DNA of 64,000 nt from Oceanitalea sp047302425 (GTDB lineage Bacteria > Actinomycetota > Actinomycetes > Actinomycetales > Actinomycetaceae), in NCBI RefSeq assembly GCF_047302425.1, contig NZ_CP154855.1:3669302-3733301 (forward strand). Direction: 5' to 3'. This document shows positions 24,873 to 32,801 of this stretch, piece by piece; within the stretch, counting starts at the first letter, position 1; each line of letters starts with the position of its first letter. A program made the position numbers and the translations under genes. The notes beneath the pieces were generated by a model, which was given only the letters and a program-made list of their open reading frames with translations, was not told the DNA's origin and did not search any database.

Positions 24873-25906
24873 GCGACGTGGCAGATGACGTGACCCGCCA
24901 GGGTGCCGTTGCTGCCACGCTGCCGGAGCCCCGTCCCGCCGACCGTGCCGCGGCACGGTCGGCGGGCGGGTCGGGCGCCCCGCGCCCCTCCCGCCTCTCC
25001 GGCCAGTGGCGCAAGCGCCTGGAGATCGCCTTCTTCGTCGGACCGGCACTGGCACTCTTCGCCGTGTTCGTCGTCGTGCCCGTCGTCCAGGCGGTGCGCT
25101 ACTCGGTCTTCAGCTGGAACGGCCTCGGGCCGCTCGACAACTTCGTCGGGCTGCAGAACTACGCCCGCGCGCTGCAGGACCAGATCTTCACCGACGCGGT
25201 CATGCACAACCTCACGATCGTCGTCCTCTCGATCCTCATCCAGCTGCCCCTCGGTCTGGGGATCGCGCTCCTGCTCAACCGCGAGATGTGGGGCCGCTCC
25301 TTCCTCCGGGTCGTCATCTTCGTGCCCTACGTGCTGGCGGAGGTCGTCGCCGGTGTCGTGTGGTTCATGCTGCTCCAGCCCAACGGGCCGGTGGACGCCG
25401 CGCTGGAGGCGATCGGTCTCGGCAACCTCGTCCAGGTCTGGCTCGGGGACCCGCAGATCGCGCTGTACACGGTCATGGTCGTCCTCACGTGGAAGTACCT
25501 CGGTCTCGCCGTCATCCTCTTCCTCGCCGGCCTCCAGGGCGTCCCGCCCGAGCTCTACGAGGCCGCCCAGATCGACGGCGCCTCGTGGTGGCAGGTCCAG
25601 CGGCGCATCACCATCCCCCTCCTCGGACCGACGATCCGCACCTGGGGCTTCCTCTCGATGATCGGCTCGCTCCAGCTCTTCGACATGGTGTGGATCCTCA
25701 CCAAGGGCGGGCCGGCGAACTCGACCATCACGATGGCGATCTACCTCATCAACCAGGGCACCAACCGCGGCCTGTACGGCTACGCCTCCGCCGTCGCCGT
25801 CCTGCTCTTCGTCATCTCCCTCGTCCTTGCGCTCACCTACCAGCGCCTCATCCTGCGGCGTGACACCGACGTGCCCCGCACCAGCCGGAAGAAGGTGACC
25901 CGATGA
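24869..25906 (+). CDS. Sugar ABC transporter permease (MalF-like)
   Basis: A 345-residue permease with six membrane helices and the EAA loop YEAAQIDGASWWQVQRRITIPLL (about residues 230-252) that docks on the ATPase. The first ~50 residues are a cytoplasmic, basic, low-complexity extension. ATG 24869 overlaps the binding-protein stop as ATGA. No ATPase is encoded in the operon, so a shared MsiK-type ATPase is expected elsewhere. Confidence 0.92.
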   Translation: MSDVADDVTRQGAVAATLPEPRPADRAAARSAGGSGAPRPSRLSGQWRKRLEIAFFVGPALALFAVFVVVPVVQAVRYSVFSWNGLGPLDNFVGLQNYARALQDQIFTDAVMHNLTIVVLSILIQLPLGLGIALLLNREMWGRSFLRVVIFVPYVLAEVVAGVVWFMLLQPNGPVDAALEAIGLGNLVQVWLGDPQIALYTVMVVLTWKYLGLAVILFLAGLQGVPPELYEAAQIDGASWWQVQRRITIPLLGPTIRTWGFLSMIGSLQLFDMVWILTKGGPANSTITMAIYLINQGTNRGLYGYASAVAVLLFVISLVLALTYQRLILRRDTDVPRTSRKKVTR

Positions 25907-26796
25907 CCGCCGTGGTCCCCGTCTCCCCTCCGGAGGAGACCACCGAGCCGGACCCGCAGCGTCGCAGACGCAGCAACGCGTTCACGGGCGGCAACCCGCT
26001 CGTCTACGGGATCGCGCTCGTCGTCGTCGCGGCCACGCTGGCCCCCGTCATCTACGCGATCCTCGGCGGGTTCCGCAGCAACGCCCAGCTCGCAGCGGAC
26101 CCGGTGAGCCTGCCCGACCCGTGGGTCTTCTCGAACTACGCCAACGTCCTCACGTCGGCGAGCTTCTGGCGCTTCGCCCTCAACTCCACGATCGTCTCGC
26201 TCATTACGACGGCCGTCGTCGTCGTCTTCGGGATCATGGCGGCCTACCCGCTGGCCCGCTACACCTTCAAGGGCCGCCAGGCACTCTTCCAGGTCTTCGT
26301 GCTCGGCCTGCTCTTCCCGCTGACCGTGGCGATCATCCCGCTCTTCCTCATGGTGAGGGACCTGGGGCTCACCAACAGCGTGTGGGGCGTGGCGCTGCCG
26401 CAGGCGGCCTTCGCGCTGCCGATGACGATCGTCATCCTGCGCCCCTTCCTCATGGCCCTGCCCGCGGAGCTGGAGGAGGCCGCGCTCCTCGACGGCGCCA
26501 GCCGCATCGGCTTCTTCTGGCGCATCCTCCTGCCGCTGTCCGGCCCCGGGATGGTGACCGTCGGCGTCCTCGCCTTCGTCGCCTCCTGGAACGCCTACCT
26601 GCTCCCGCTGCTCATCCTCAACGACCCCGCGTCCCAGACCCTGCCGCTCGGGGTGGCGAGCTTCTCCACCGAGCACGCCCAGGACACCGCCGGCGTCCTC
26701 GCCTTCACCACCCTGGCGATGATCCCCGCCCTCGTCTTCTTCCTCACCGCCCAGAAGCGGATCGTCAACGGCCTCCAGGGCGCCGTCAAGGGCTGA
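25903..26796 (+). CDS. Sugar ABC transporter permease (MalG-like)
   Basis: A 297-residue partner permease with six helices and the EAA motif LEEAALLDGASRIGFFWRILLPLSGPG. ATGA overlap with the first permease makes stoichiometric synthesis likely. The C-terminus ends QKRIVNGLQGAVKG, typical of MalG-like carbohydrate permeases. Confidence 0.92.
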   Translation: MTAVVPVSPPEETTEPDPQRRRRSNAFTGGNPLVYGIALVVVAATLAPVIYAILGGFRSNAQLAADPVSLPDPWVFSNYANVLTSASFWRFALNSTIVSLITTAVVVVFGIMAAYPLARYTFKGRQALFQVFVLGLLFPLTVAIIPLFLMVRDLGLTNSVWGVALPQAAFALPMTIVILRPFLMALPAELEEAALLDGASRIGFFWRILLPLSGPGMVTVGVLAFVASWNAYLLPLLILNDPASQTLPLGVASFSTEHAQDTAGVLAFTTLAMIPALVFFLTAQKRIVNGLQGAVKG

Positions 26797-26848
26797 GCCC
26801 TCCCGCACCACCCCCGGCATTGCCGGACCACCGAACGAAGGACCTCTC

Positions 26849-29173
26849 GTGACTGACATCGCCCCTGCCCAGCCGGGCACCGCCGCGCCGACCACCACCA
26901 CCGAGCCCGCCAGCGCGCGGGTCCGCGAGCTCCTCGACTCGATGACCCTCGACGAGAAGCTCGCGCAGATCGTCGGCCTGTGGGTGGGCGCCGGCTCGGA
27001 CGGCGAGGTCGTGGCCCCGCTCCAGGACGCCATGCTCGACGAGGCGCCCCGCTTCACCGAGTTCGCCCGCCACGGCCTGGGCCACCTCACCCGCGTCTTC
27101 GGCACCCGCCCGGTGGAGCCCGAGGTCGGCCGCCGCGCCCTTCTCGAGTCCCAGCGCTGGCTGGTGGAGAACACCCGCCTCGGCATCCCCGCCATCGCGC
27201 ACGAGGAGTGCCTCACCGGGCTCGCCGCGTGGCGGGCCGCGACCTTCCCGACGCCGCTGGCATGGGGTGCGGCCTTCGACCCCGAGCTGGTGGAGGAGAT
27301 GGCGGTCGCGATCGGTGAGTCGATGGCTGCGCTCGGCGTACACCAGGGTCTGTCGCCCGTGCTCGACGTCGTGCGGGACGCGCGCTGGGGCAGGGTCGAG
27401 GAGTGCATCGGTGAGGACCCGTACCTCGTCGGCACCATCGGCACCGCCTACGTGCGGGGGCTGCAGAGCACCGGCGTCCACGCCACCCTCAAGCACCTCG
27501 TGGGCTACTCCGCCTCCAGCGCCGGCCGCAACCTCGCGCCCGTCCACGCCGGGCCCCGCGAGATCACCGACGTCCTCCTCCCGCCCTTCGAGATGGCGGT
27601 GCGCGACGGCGGTGCCCGCTCGGTCATGCACGCCTACACGGAGATCGACGGCGTCCCCGTCGCCGCCGACCCCGAGATCCTCACCCGCCTCCTGCGGGAG
27701 GAGTGGGGCTTCGACGGGACCGTCGTCGCCGACTACTTCGGGGTGGCCTTCCTCCACCTGCTGCACGGGGTGGCGGGGGACCTCGGGCACGCCGCCGAGC
27801 TGGCGCTGGCCGCCGGCATCGACGTCGAGCTGCCCACCGGCAACGCCTACCTCGAGCCGCTGCGCGAGCGCGTCGAGGACGGGCGCACGCCCGTCGAGCT
27901 CATCGACCGGGCGGTGCTGCGGGTGCTGCGCCAGAAGGAGGAGCTCGGGCTGCTCGACGCCGACTTCTCCGCCGACCTGCCCGACGTCGAGATCGAGCTC
28001 GACCCGCCCGCGCACCGAGCGCTCGCCCAGCGGCTCGCCGAGGAGTCGGTCGTCCTCCTGAGCAACGACGGCACGCTGCCGCTGGCCTCCCCGGGCCGGG
28101 TCGCCGTCGTCGGCCCCAACGCGGACCGCGTCGCGGCGCTCTTCGGCTGCTACTCCTTCGTCAACCACGTCATCCCCCAGCACCCCGGCACCGAGGACGG
28201 CATCGCCGCCCCCACCGTGCTCGAGGCGCTGCGCACCGAGGGCGTCACGGCCGGCTACGCGGCCGGCTGCGCCGTGGACGACGACGACCGCTCGGGCATC
28301 CCCGAGGCGGTGGCCCTGGCCGCGGAGGCGGAGGTCGCCGTCGTCGTCGTCGGTGACCAGTCCGGGCTCTTCGGCCGCGGGACCGTCGGCGAGGGCTGCG
28401 ACCGCGACGACCTCGAGCTGCCCGGTGTGCAGCGCGAGCTCGTCGAGGCGGTCCTCGAGACGGGTACGCCGGTCGTGCTCGTCCTGCTCACCGGGCGCCC
28501 GTACGCGATCGACTGGGCGCTGGAGCGCTGCGCCGCCGTCGTCCAGAGCTTCTTCCCCGGGGAGGAGGGGGGCACCGCGCTCGCCGGCGTGCTCACCGGC
28601 CGGGTCAACCCGTCCGGGCGGCTGCCGGTGAGCCTGCCCCGGTCCGCGGGCGCCCAGCCCTACTCCTACCTCAGCCCGACGCTCGCGGGCCCGTCGTCGA
28701 CGACGAACCTCGACCCGACCCCGGCGCTGCCCTTCGGTCACGGGCTCGGCTACACGCGCTTCGCCCGCGAGGGGCTCGCGGTCGCCGACCCGGAGGTAGC
28801 GACCGACGGCACGATCGAGGTGTCCGTGCGCGTCCGCAACACCGGGGAGCGGGCGGGGACCGACGTCGTCCAGCTGTACGGGCGCGACGTCGTCGCCACC
28901 GTCACCCGCCCGGTTGCCCAGCTCCTCGGCTACTGCCGCGTCGACCTGGAACCGGGCGAGGAGGTGACCGTCCACCTGTGCGTCCCGACGTCGCGGCTCG
29001 CCTTCAGCGACCGTCGCATGGTGCGGGTCGTGGAGCCGGGCACCGTCGAGCTGTGGGTGGGACCCAGCTGCGCCGAGCGGGAGACCGAGACCTCGGTCGA
29101 GCTCGTCGGCGGGGTCCACGAGGTACGGCCCGAGGATGCCCGGCTGGCACGCGTGGAGGTGGTGCGGGGCTGA
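26849..29173 (+). CDS. Family 3 glycoside hydrolase (beta-glucosidase/beta-xylosidase-like)
   Basis: A 774-residue three-domain GH3: an (alpha/beta)8 barrel with KHLVGYSASSAGRN and the catalytic nucleophile Asp295 in GTVVADYFGV, an alpha/beta sandwich (VAVVGPNADRVAALFGCYSF), and a C-terminal fibronectin-III-like domain (SVRVRNTGERAGTDVVQLY). No signal peptide is present, so it acts in the cytoplasm on the sugar imported by the preceding ABC system. The LGCYSF and NLAPVHAGPREI segments resemble the beta-xylosidase/beta-glucosidase branch; which linkage is cut cannot be decided here. GTG 26849 follows GAAGGACC. Its stop directly abuts the stop of the convergent FG-GAP gene. Confidence 0.9.
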   Translation: MTDIAPAQPGTAAPTTTTEPASARVRELLDSMTLDEKLAQIVGLWVGAGSDGEVVAPLQDAMLDEAPRFTEFARHGLGHLTRVFGTRPVEPEVGRRALLESQRWLVENTRLGIPAIAHEECLTGLAAWRAATFPTPLAWGAAFDPELVEEMAVAIGESMAALGVHQGLSPVLDVVRDARWGRVEECIGEDPYLVGTIGTAYVRGLQSTGVHATLKHLVGYSASSAGRNLAPVHAGPREITDVLLPPFEMAVRDGGARSVMHAYTEIDGVPVAADPEILTRLLREEWGFDGTVVADYFGVAFLHLLHGVAGDLGHAAELALAAGIDVELPTGNAYLEPLRERVEDGRTPVELIDRAVLRVLRQKEELGLLDADFSADLPDVEIELDPPAHRALAQRLAEESVVLLSNDGTLPLASPGRVAVVGPNADRVAALFGCYSFVNHVIPQHPGTEDGIAAPTVLEALRTEGVTAGYAAGCAVDDDDRSGIPEAVALAAEAEVAVVVVGDQSGLFGRGTVGEGCDRDDLELPGVQRELVEAVLETGTPVVLVLLTGRPYAIDWALERCAAVVQSFFPGEEGGTALAGVLTGRVNPSGRLPVSLPRSAGAQPYSYLSPTLAGPSSTTNLDPTPALPFGHGLGYTRFAREGLAVADPEVATDGTIEVSVRVRNTGERAGTDVVQLYGRDVVATVTRPVAQLLGYCRVDLEPGEEVTVHLCVPTSRLAFSDRRMVRVVEPGTVELWVGPSCAERETETSVELVGGVHEVRPEDARLARVEVVRG

Positions 29174-29944
29174 CTACGGTGCGCGGCGCACCCCCAGGGT
29201 GTCCACGCCGTCGCCGTCCCAGTCGCCGATGATCACCTCGTCGCTGGACCGGCCGTAGACGACGACCCGCTGCGCGGGGCCACCCGCCATCGAGTCGGTG
29301 AGGTAGTGGCCGGCGCCGCGGCGCACGCCGATGGTGTCGAAGCCGTCGCCGTCCCAGTCACCGACGATGAGGTGGTCCCCCGCGCGGCCGTAGGTGAAGG
29401 CCCAGTCGGCGTGCGTGGCGCCGCCCCAGCTGTTGATGAGGCACAGGAGCGCGCCGCCCTCAGCCCGCCAGACGACGGTGTCCCGGCCGTCAGCGTTCCA
29501 GTCGCCGATGACGATCTCGTCGCTGGCGCGGCCCAAGGTGCGGACCTCGTCGGCGGCGCCGCCGGTGAGCGTGTTCTTCAGGTGGTAGACGTTGCCGCGA
29601 CGGACCGCGAGGGTGTCGTCGCCGTCACCGTCCCAGTCCCCGACGAGCACCTCGTCGCCCGCCCGTCCGTAGCTGAGGACGGTCTGCGCCGGCCCGCCGG
29701 CGGGGTTGTTCGTGAGGTAGACGGTGCTCCCGCGCCGGACGGCGACCGAGTCCCTCCCGTCGCCGTCCCAGTCACCGACGAGGACCTCGTCGGTGAAGCG
29801 GCCGAAGTGGAAGACGTGCTGCGCCCGGCCGCCGGCCGGGCTGTTGGTGAGGAAGAAGCCGTGTTCCGGCTGTTCGGCGGCCTGCGCGCCGGTGGCGGTG
29901 AGGACCAGGATGACGGGACTGAGTACTGCCAGGGCCTTGCGCAT
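29174..29944 (-). CDS. Secreted FG-GAP/VCBS-repeat protein
   Basis: A 256-residue exported protein: signal peptide MRKALAVLSPVILVLTATGAQA followed by five repeats of ~46-49 residues. Each repeat has a GDWDGDGxD calcium-binding loop and VAVRRG, followed by a Y-x-L-x-N, AGG and YGRxxDE. The pattern is that of FG-GAP/VCBS beta-propeller blades; repeat three has GDWNADGRD and lacks the RRG, replaced by an insertion with a Cys. Function is unknown; such propellers bind glycans or surfaces, and in actinobacteria they often accompany secreted lytic domains, which are absent here. AGGAGGAG precedes the ATG. No cell-wall anchor is visible. Confidence 0.82.
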   Translation of the reverse strand: MRKALAVLSPVILVLTATGAQAAEQPEHGFFLTNSPAGGRAQHVFHFGRFTDEVLVGDWDGDGRDSVAVRRGSTVYLTNNPAGGPAQTVLSYGRAGDEVLVGDWDGDGDDTLAVRRGNVYHLKNTLTGGAADEVRTLGRASDEIVIGDWNADGRDTVVWRAEGGALLCLINSWGGATHADWAFTYGRAGDHLIVGDWDGDGFDTIGVRRGAGHYLTDSMAGGPAQRVVVYGRSSDEVIIGDWDGDGVDTLGVRRAP

Positions 29945-30072
29945 GTCTCCTCCTAGAGACCCGCAGTGGAGGTGGTGGCCGCCCGGTAGCACCCGAGTGT
30001 CCTCCGGCCTCCAGCGGCGGACAAGGACAGTGACCAAACTGCAACAGCCGGCTCCTCCTCCCCTCCCTCCGG

Positions 30073-30125
30073 CGCCGAGCGCGGAGTTGTTCCTCGCCGG
30101 GCGAGGAACAACTCCGCGCTCGGCG
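30073..30125. terminator. Perfect 25-base-stem palindrome, probable terminator of the MFS gene
   Basis: Bases 30073-30097 are exactly complementary in inverted order to 30101-30125 around a 3-base CGG loop. The stem mixes GC-rich ends with an AT-containing middle (GAGTTGTTCC). It lies 19 bases beyond the stop of the minus-strand MFS gene and upstream of the FG-GAP gene, consistent with a terminator insulating them. Its unusual length suggests a dispersed intergenic element. Confidence 0.65.
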
Positions 30126-30143
30126 GGAAGGTGTGGGGGCGGC

Positions 30144-31385
30144 TCAGGAGAGGCCGGCGCGGCGGCGGGTGGTGCGGTTGGCGTGGACCGACCATCGCGG
30201 CACCCAGCGGGCCAGCGCGGCCGTCGCCAGGCCGCTGCCGCCCGCCATCACCCAGATCCCGGCCGCCAGGGAGCCGAGCGCGGCTCCGCCGGAGACGACG
30301 AGCGGGCCGAGCGCCGAGCCGCCGTCCTGGAAGACGCGCCAGATCCCGAGGAACTGGGCGCGCTCGCCCGGTGGGGCGGTGTCCGCGCCGAGCGTCATGA
30401 GGATCCCCGAGCTCATCCCGTTGCCCAGGCCGAGGAGCACCGCCACCCAGGTGACGGCACCGACCGTCGTCGTCAGCGGCAGCAGCACCATCGCCACGCC
30501 CATGGTGAGCATGGCGGGCACGCCGATCCACAGCCGCCCGAAGGAGTCCATGACCTTGCCGGCCGGGTAGAACAGGAGCATGTCGGCGGCGCCGGCGATG
30601 CCGAAGACGAGGCTCGTGACGGCCGGGTCCAGCCCGATGTGCTCGCCCCACAGGGGCAGCACGGTCTGGCGGGCGCCACGCACCGCGCCGACGAGGAGCA
30701 CCGCCACCCCGAGCGTCGCGAAGACCTGCCGGTGCTCGACAAGGACCGAGCGCATCGACCGGCGGGGCGGCGCGTCGCGCGGCGGTGGCGCCCCCGCGCC
30801 GTCGGAGCGCTCGGGCCGCACCGCCGCGATGACGGCGGTGGCCACGAGCGACGTGCCGAGGGCCAGCCAGTAACCGGCGCGCAGGTCGGCGCCGTGGATG
30901 ACGGCCGCCCCGGCGAAGGGGCCGATGAACAGGCCGATGCGGTGGACGCCGGCGAGGGTGGACAGCACCCGCGCCCGCCGCAGCGGCGGGGTGATCTCGG
31001 TGAGGTAGGCGTGCCGGGCGAGGTTGAACACGGCGTTGGCCGCGCCGATGACGAGGACGCTGAGGCCGAGGAGGCCGAGGTTGGGTGCCAGCGCGCAGCC
31101 GACGAAGCCGAGCGCGGCGACCACCCCCGCGAGGAGCATCGCGCCGCGGTCGCCCACGCGCGCGGACAGCGCCCCGGCCGGGACGTCGGACAGGAGCTGG
31201 CCGATCGGCAGGAGCGAGGCCATGAAGCCGGCGACGGCGATCGAGGCTCCCAGCCCCGTCGCGGTCAGCGGGACGATCGGGAGCATCGCGCCGATGCCGA
31301 TCTCGAAGACGAGAGAGGGCACGAAGGCCCCGAGCACGACCGAGCGCACCGGGAACATGCGCTCGGCGCCCCCGCGCGCGGTCAC
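30144..31385 (-). CDS. MFS transporter
   Basis: A 413-residue twelve-helix major facilitator. Motif A variant DVPAGALSARVGDRGAML lies between helices 2 and 3; RHAYLTEITPPLRRARVLSTLAGVHRIGLFIGP and DSFGRLWIGVPAML are further family marks of putative drug exporters. A loop of ~25 charged residues separates the two halves. The GTG at 31385 overlaps the DUF3027 stop as GTGA; an ATG at 31358 is an alternative. csp-DUF3027-MFS is a recurring actinobacterial gene order. Substrate unknown. Confidence 0.88.
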   Translation of the reverse strand: MTARGGAERMFPVRSVVLGAFVPSLVFEIGIGAMLPIVPLTATGLGASIAVAGFMASLLPIGQLLSDVPAGALSARVGDRGAMLLAGVVAALGFVGCALAPNLGLLGLSVLVIGAANAVFNLARHAYLTEITPPLRRARVLSTLAGVHRIGLFIGPFAGAAVIHGADLRAGYWLALGTSLVATAVIAAVRPERSDGAGAPPPRDAPPRRSMRSVLVEHRQVFATLGVAVLLVGAVRGARQTVLPLWGEHIGLDPAVTSLVFGIAGAADMLLFYPAGKVMDSFGRLWIGVPAMLTMGVAMVLLPLTTTVGAVTWVAVLLGLGNGMSSGILMTLGADTAPPGERAQFLGIWRVFQDGGSALGPLVVSGGAALGSLAAGIWVMAGGSGLATAALARWVPRWSVHANRTTRRRAGLS

Positions 31386-32224
31386 GAGGGGTCGGGCGTC
31401 GTCCCGGTCTGCGACTCACCGGCCGGCGGGTCGTGGGGGCGGCCGAGGGAGACGACGTCGAGGTCGAGCTCGTCGACGACCGGCGCCGTCGGGTTCCAGT
31501 CGCTGGGCCGCTTGCGCTCGCCCGTCTCGGAGTGGGAGCCGCAGCCGTGGTCGAGGCTGACGACGCCGCCGTCGTCCGGGGACCACTCGTTGGCGCACAC
31601 GCCGAAGACCTGGCGCAGGGAGCCGGTGAGCGGGACGAAGAAGGCGCAGGTCGAGCACGGCGCGGCCGCGGCGCGCGCCCCGCGGGAGGACGGGCCACGC
31701 TCGCCCTCGTACCAGCGGGTGGCGGCCTGGCGGCGACCCTCGGCGGACAGCACGCGCTCGCGCCCCAGCCCCACCTCGTAGGCGAGCTCGGGGCCCAGGA
31801 CGTCGGCGTCGATGCCGGTGGCCTCGTAGCCGGCGTCCAGCCGCTCGTCGTCGCCGATGTAGGGCAGCTCGTCGGTGGGGCCGACGTCGCTGGGCTGCAG
31901 CCGCTCGGACCACGGCACCCAGCCCGGAGCGAGGAGCGCCTCGGAGCCGGGCAGGTGGTTGACCTCGACGACCGTCGCGCGCCGCGAGCGCGGCGGACGG
32001 GTGAGGGTCACCGCCCAGTACCAGCCGCGGTAGCCGGGCAGGAGGGAGGTGAAGACGTGGGTGAGGAGCCGGGAGTCCTCGACGACGTACCCGGCGTGCT
32101 CGCCGACCTGCGCCTCACCGACGTCGGCGACGACGGCCTCGCGGGCGAGGTCGACGGCCCCGGCCAGCACCGCCTCCTTGGCGGGCTGGGCGGTGCGGGG
32201 CACGAGCACGGCGGGTGCAGTCAC
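31382..32224 (-). CDS. DUF3027 family protein
   Basis: A 280-residue protein of the actinobacterial DUF3027 family, with the conserved GYRGWYWAVTLTRPPRSRRATVVEVNHLPG segment, VPWSERLQPSDVG, and a C-terminal four-Cys-like block (APCSTCAFFVPL, GVCANEWSPDDG, DHGCGSHS). The Cys spacing suggests a metal- or zinc-binding site. Function unestablished. It begins with GTG 32224, 23 bases after the cold-shock gene, and is translationally coupled to the MFS gene downstream. No membrane helix or signal peptide. Confidence 0.85.
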   Translation of the reverse strand: MTAPAVLVPRTAQPAKEAVLAGAVDLAREAVVADVGEAQVGEHAGYVVEDSRLLTHVFTSLLPGYRGWYWAVTLTRPPRSRRATVVEVNHLPGSEALLAPGWVPWSERLQPSDVGPTDELPYIGDDERLDAGYEATGIDADVLGPELAYEVGLGRERVLSAEGRRQAATRWYEGERGPSSRGARAAAAPCSTCAFFVPLTGSLRQVFGVCANEWSPDDGGVVSLDHGCGSHSETGERKRPSDWNPTAPVVDELDLDVVSLGRPHDPPAGESQTGTTPDPS

Positions 32225-32247
32225 GACTCGATCCTAGTTGCCGTGGC

Positions 32248-32631
32248 TCAGGCGTCGAACTGGTCCGCGAGGACGCGCAGGACCTGGGCGAGCTTGGCGC
32301 CGCGCCCCTTCTCCGGGTAGCGCCCGCGGCGCAGCTCGCCGGAGGCGCGGTCGAGCTCGCGGATGAGGTCCTCGACGATCGGCACCATGTCCTCGGCCGG
32401 GCGGCGGTGCGCCTTGGCGACCGAGGGCAGCGGGTCGAGGAGCTTGACGGACAGCGCGGAGGGGCCCTTGCGGCCGTCGGCGAGGCCGAAGTCGACCCTC
32501 GTCCCCGGCTTCGGGTTGGGGTTGTCCGCCGGGAGCGCCGAGGCGTGCAGGAACACCTGGGTGCCGTCGTCGGCGGTGATGAAACCGAAACCACGGTCGG
32601 CGTCGAACCACTTGACCTTGCCGGTGGGCAT
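32248..32631 (-). CDS. Cold-shock protein with C-terminal extension
   Basis: A 127-residue protein. Residues 1-67 form a cold-shock domain with both RNA-binding motifs (KGFGFI variant GFGFIT, and VFLH) and the KVKWFDADRG start; residues 68-127 are an extra helical tail (AEDMVPIVEDLIRELDRASGELRRGRYP). This matches the CspB-like long cold-shock proteins of actinobacteria rather than the 67-residue CspA type. It binds single-stranded RNA/DNA. First gene of the csp-DUF3027-MFS unit. Confidence 0.9.
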   Translation of the reverse strand: MPTGKVKWFDADRGFGFITADDGTQVFLHASALPADNPNPKPGTRVDFGLADGRKGPSALSVKLLDPLPSVAKAHRRPAEDMVPIVEDLIRELDRASGELRRGRYPEKGRGAKLAQVLRVLADQFDA

Positions 32632-32801
32632 GGGACCTCTCTGGGCGGTGGGGGCGGAGGGGCGACACGGGGGTGCCGCTGGGAAAGCACCAGTTTACCG
32701 GGCTGCGGAGCGGGTCAGGCCCGATCCGGGTGCTCCGCGCCACCGGGCTATACCGTGGACGGCGGGGCCGCGAGGTCCCCGCGCCGAGTGAAGGACGAGA
32801 G

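Noticed and set aside
29724..31781. A 685-codon plus-strand frame running across an intergenic palindrome and the MFS and DUF3027 genes
   Set aside because: Spans several convincing minus-strand genes and a non-coding hairpin; no recognisable domain.
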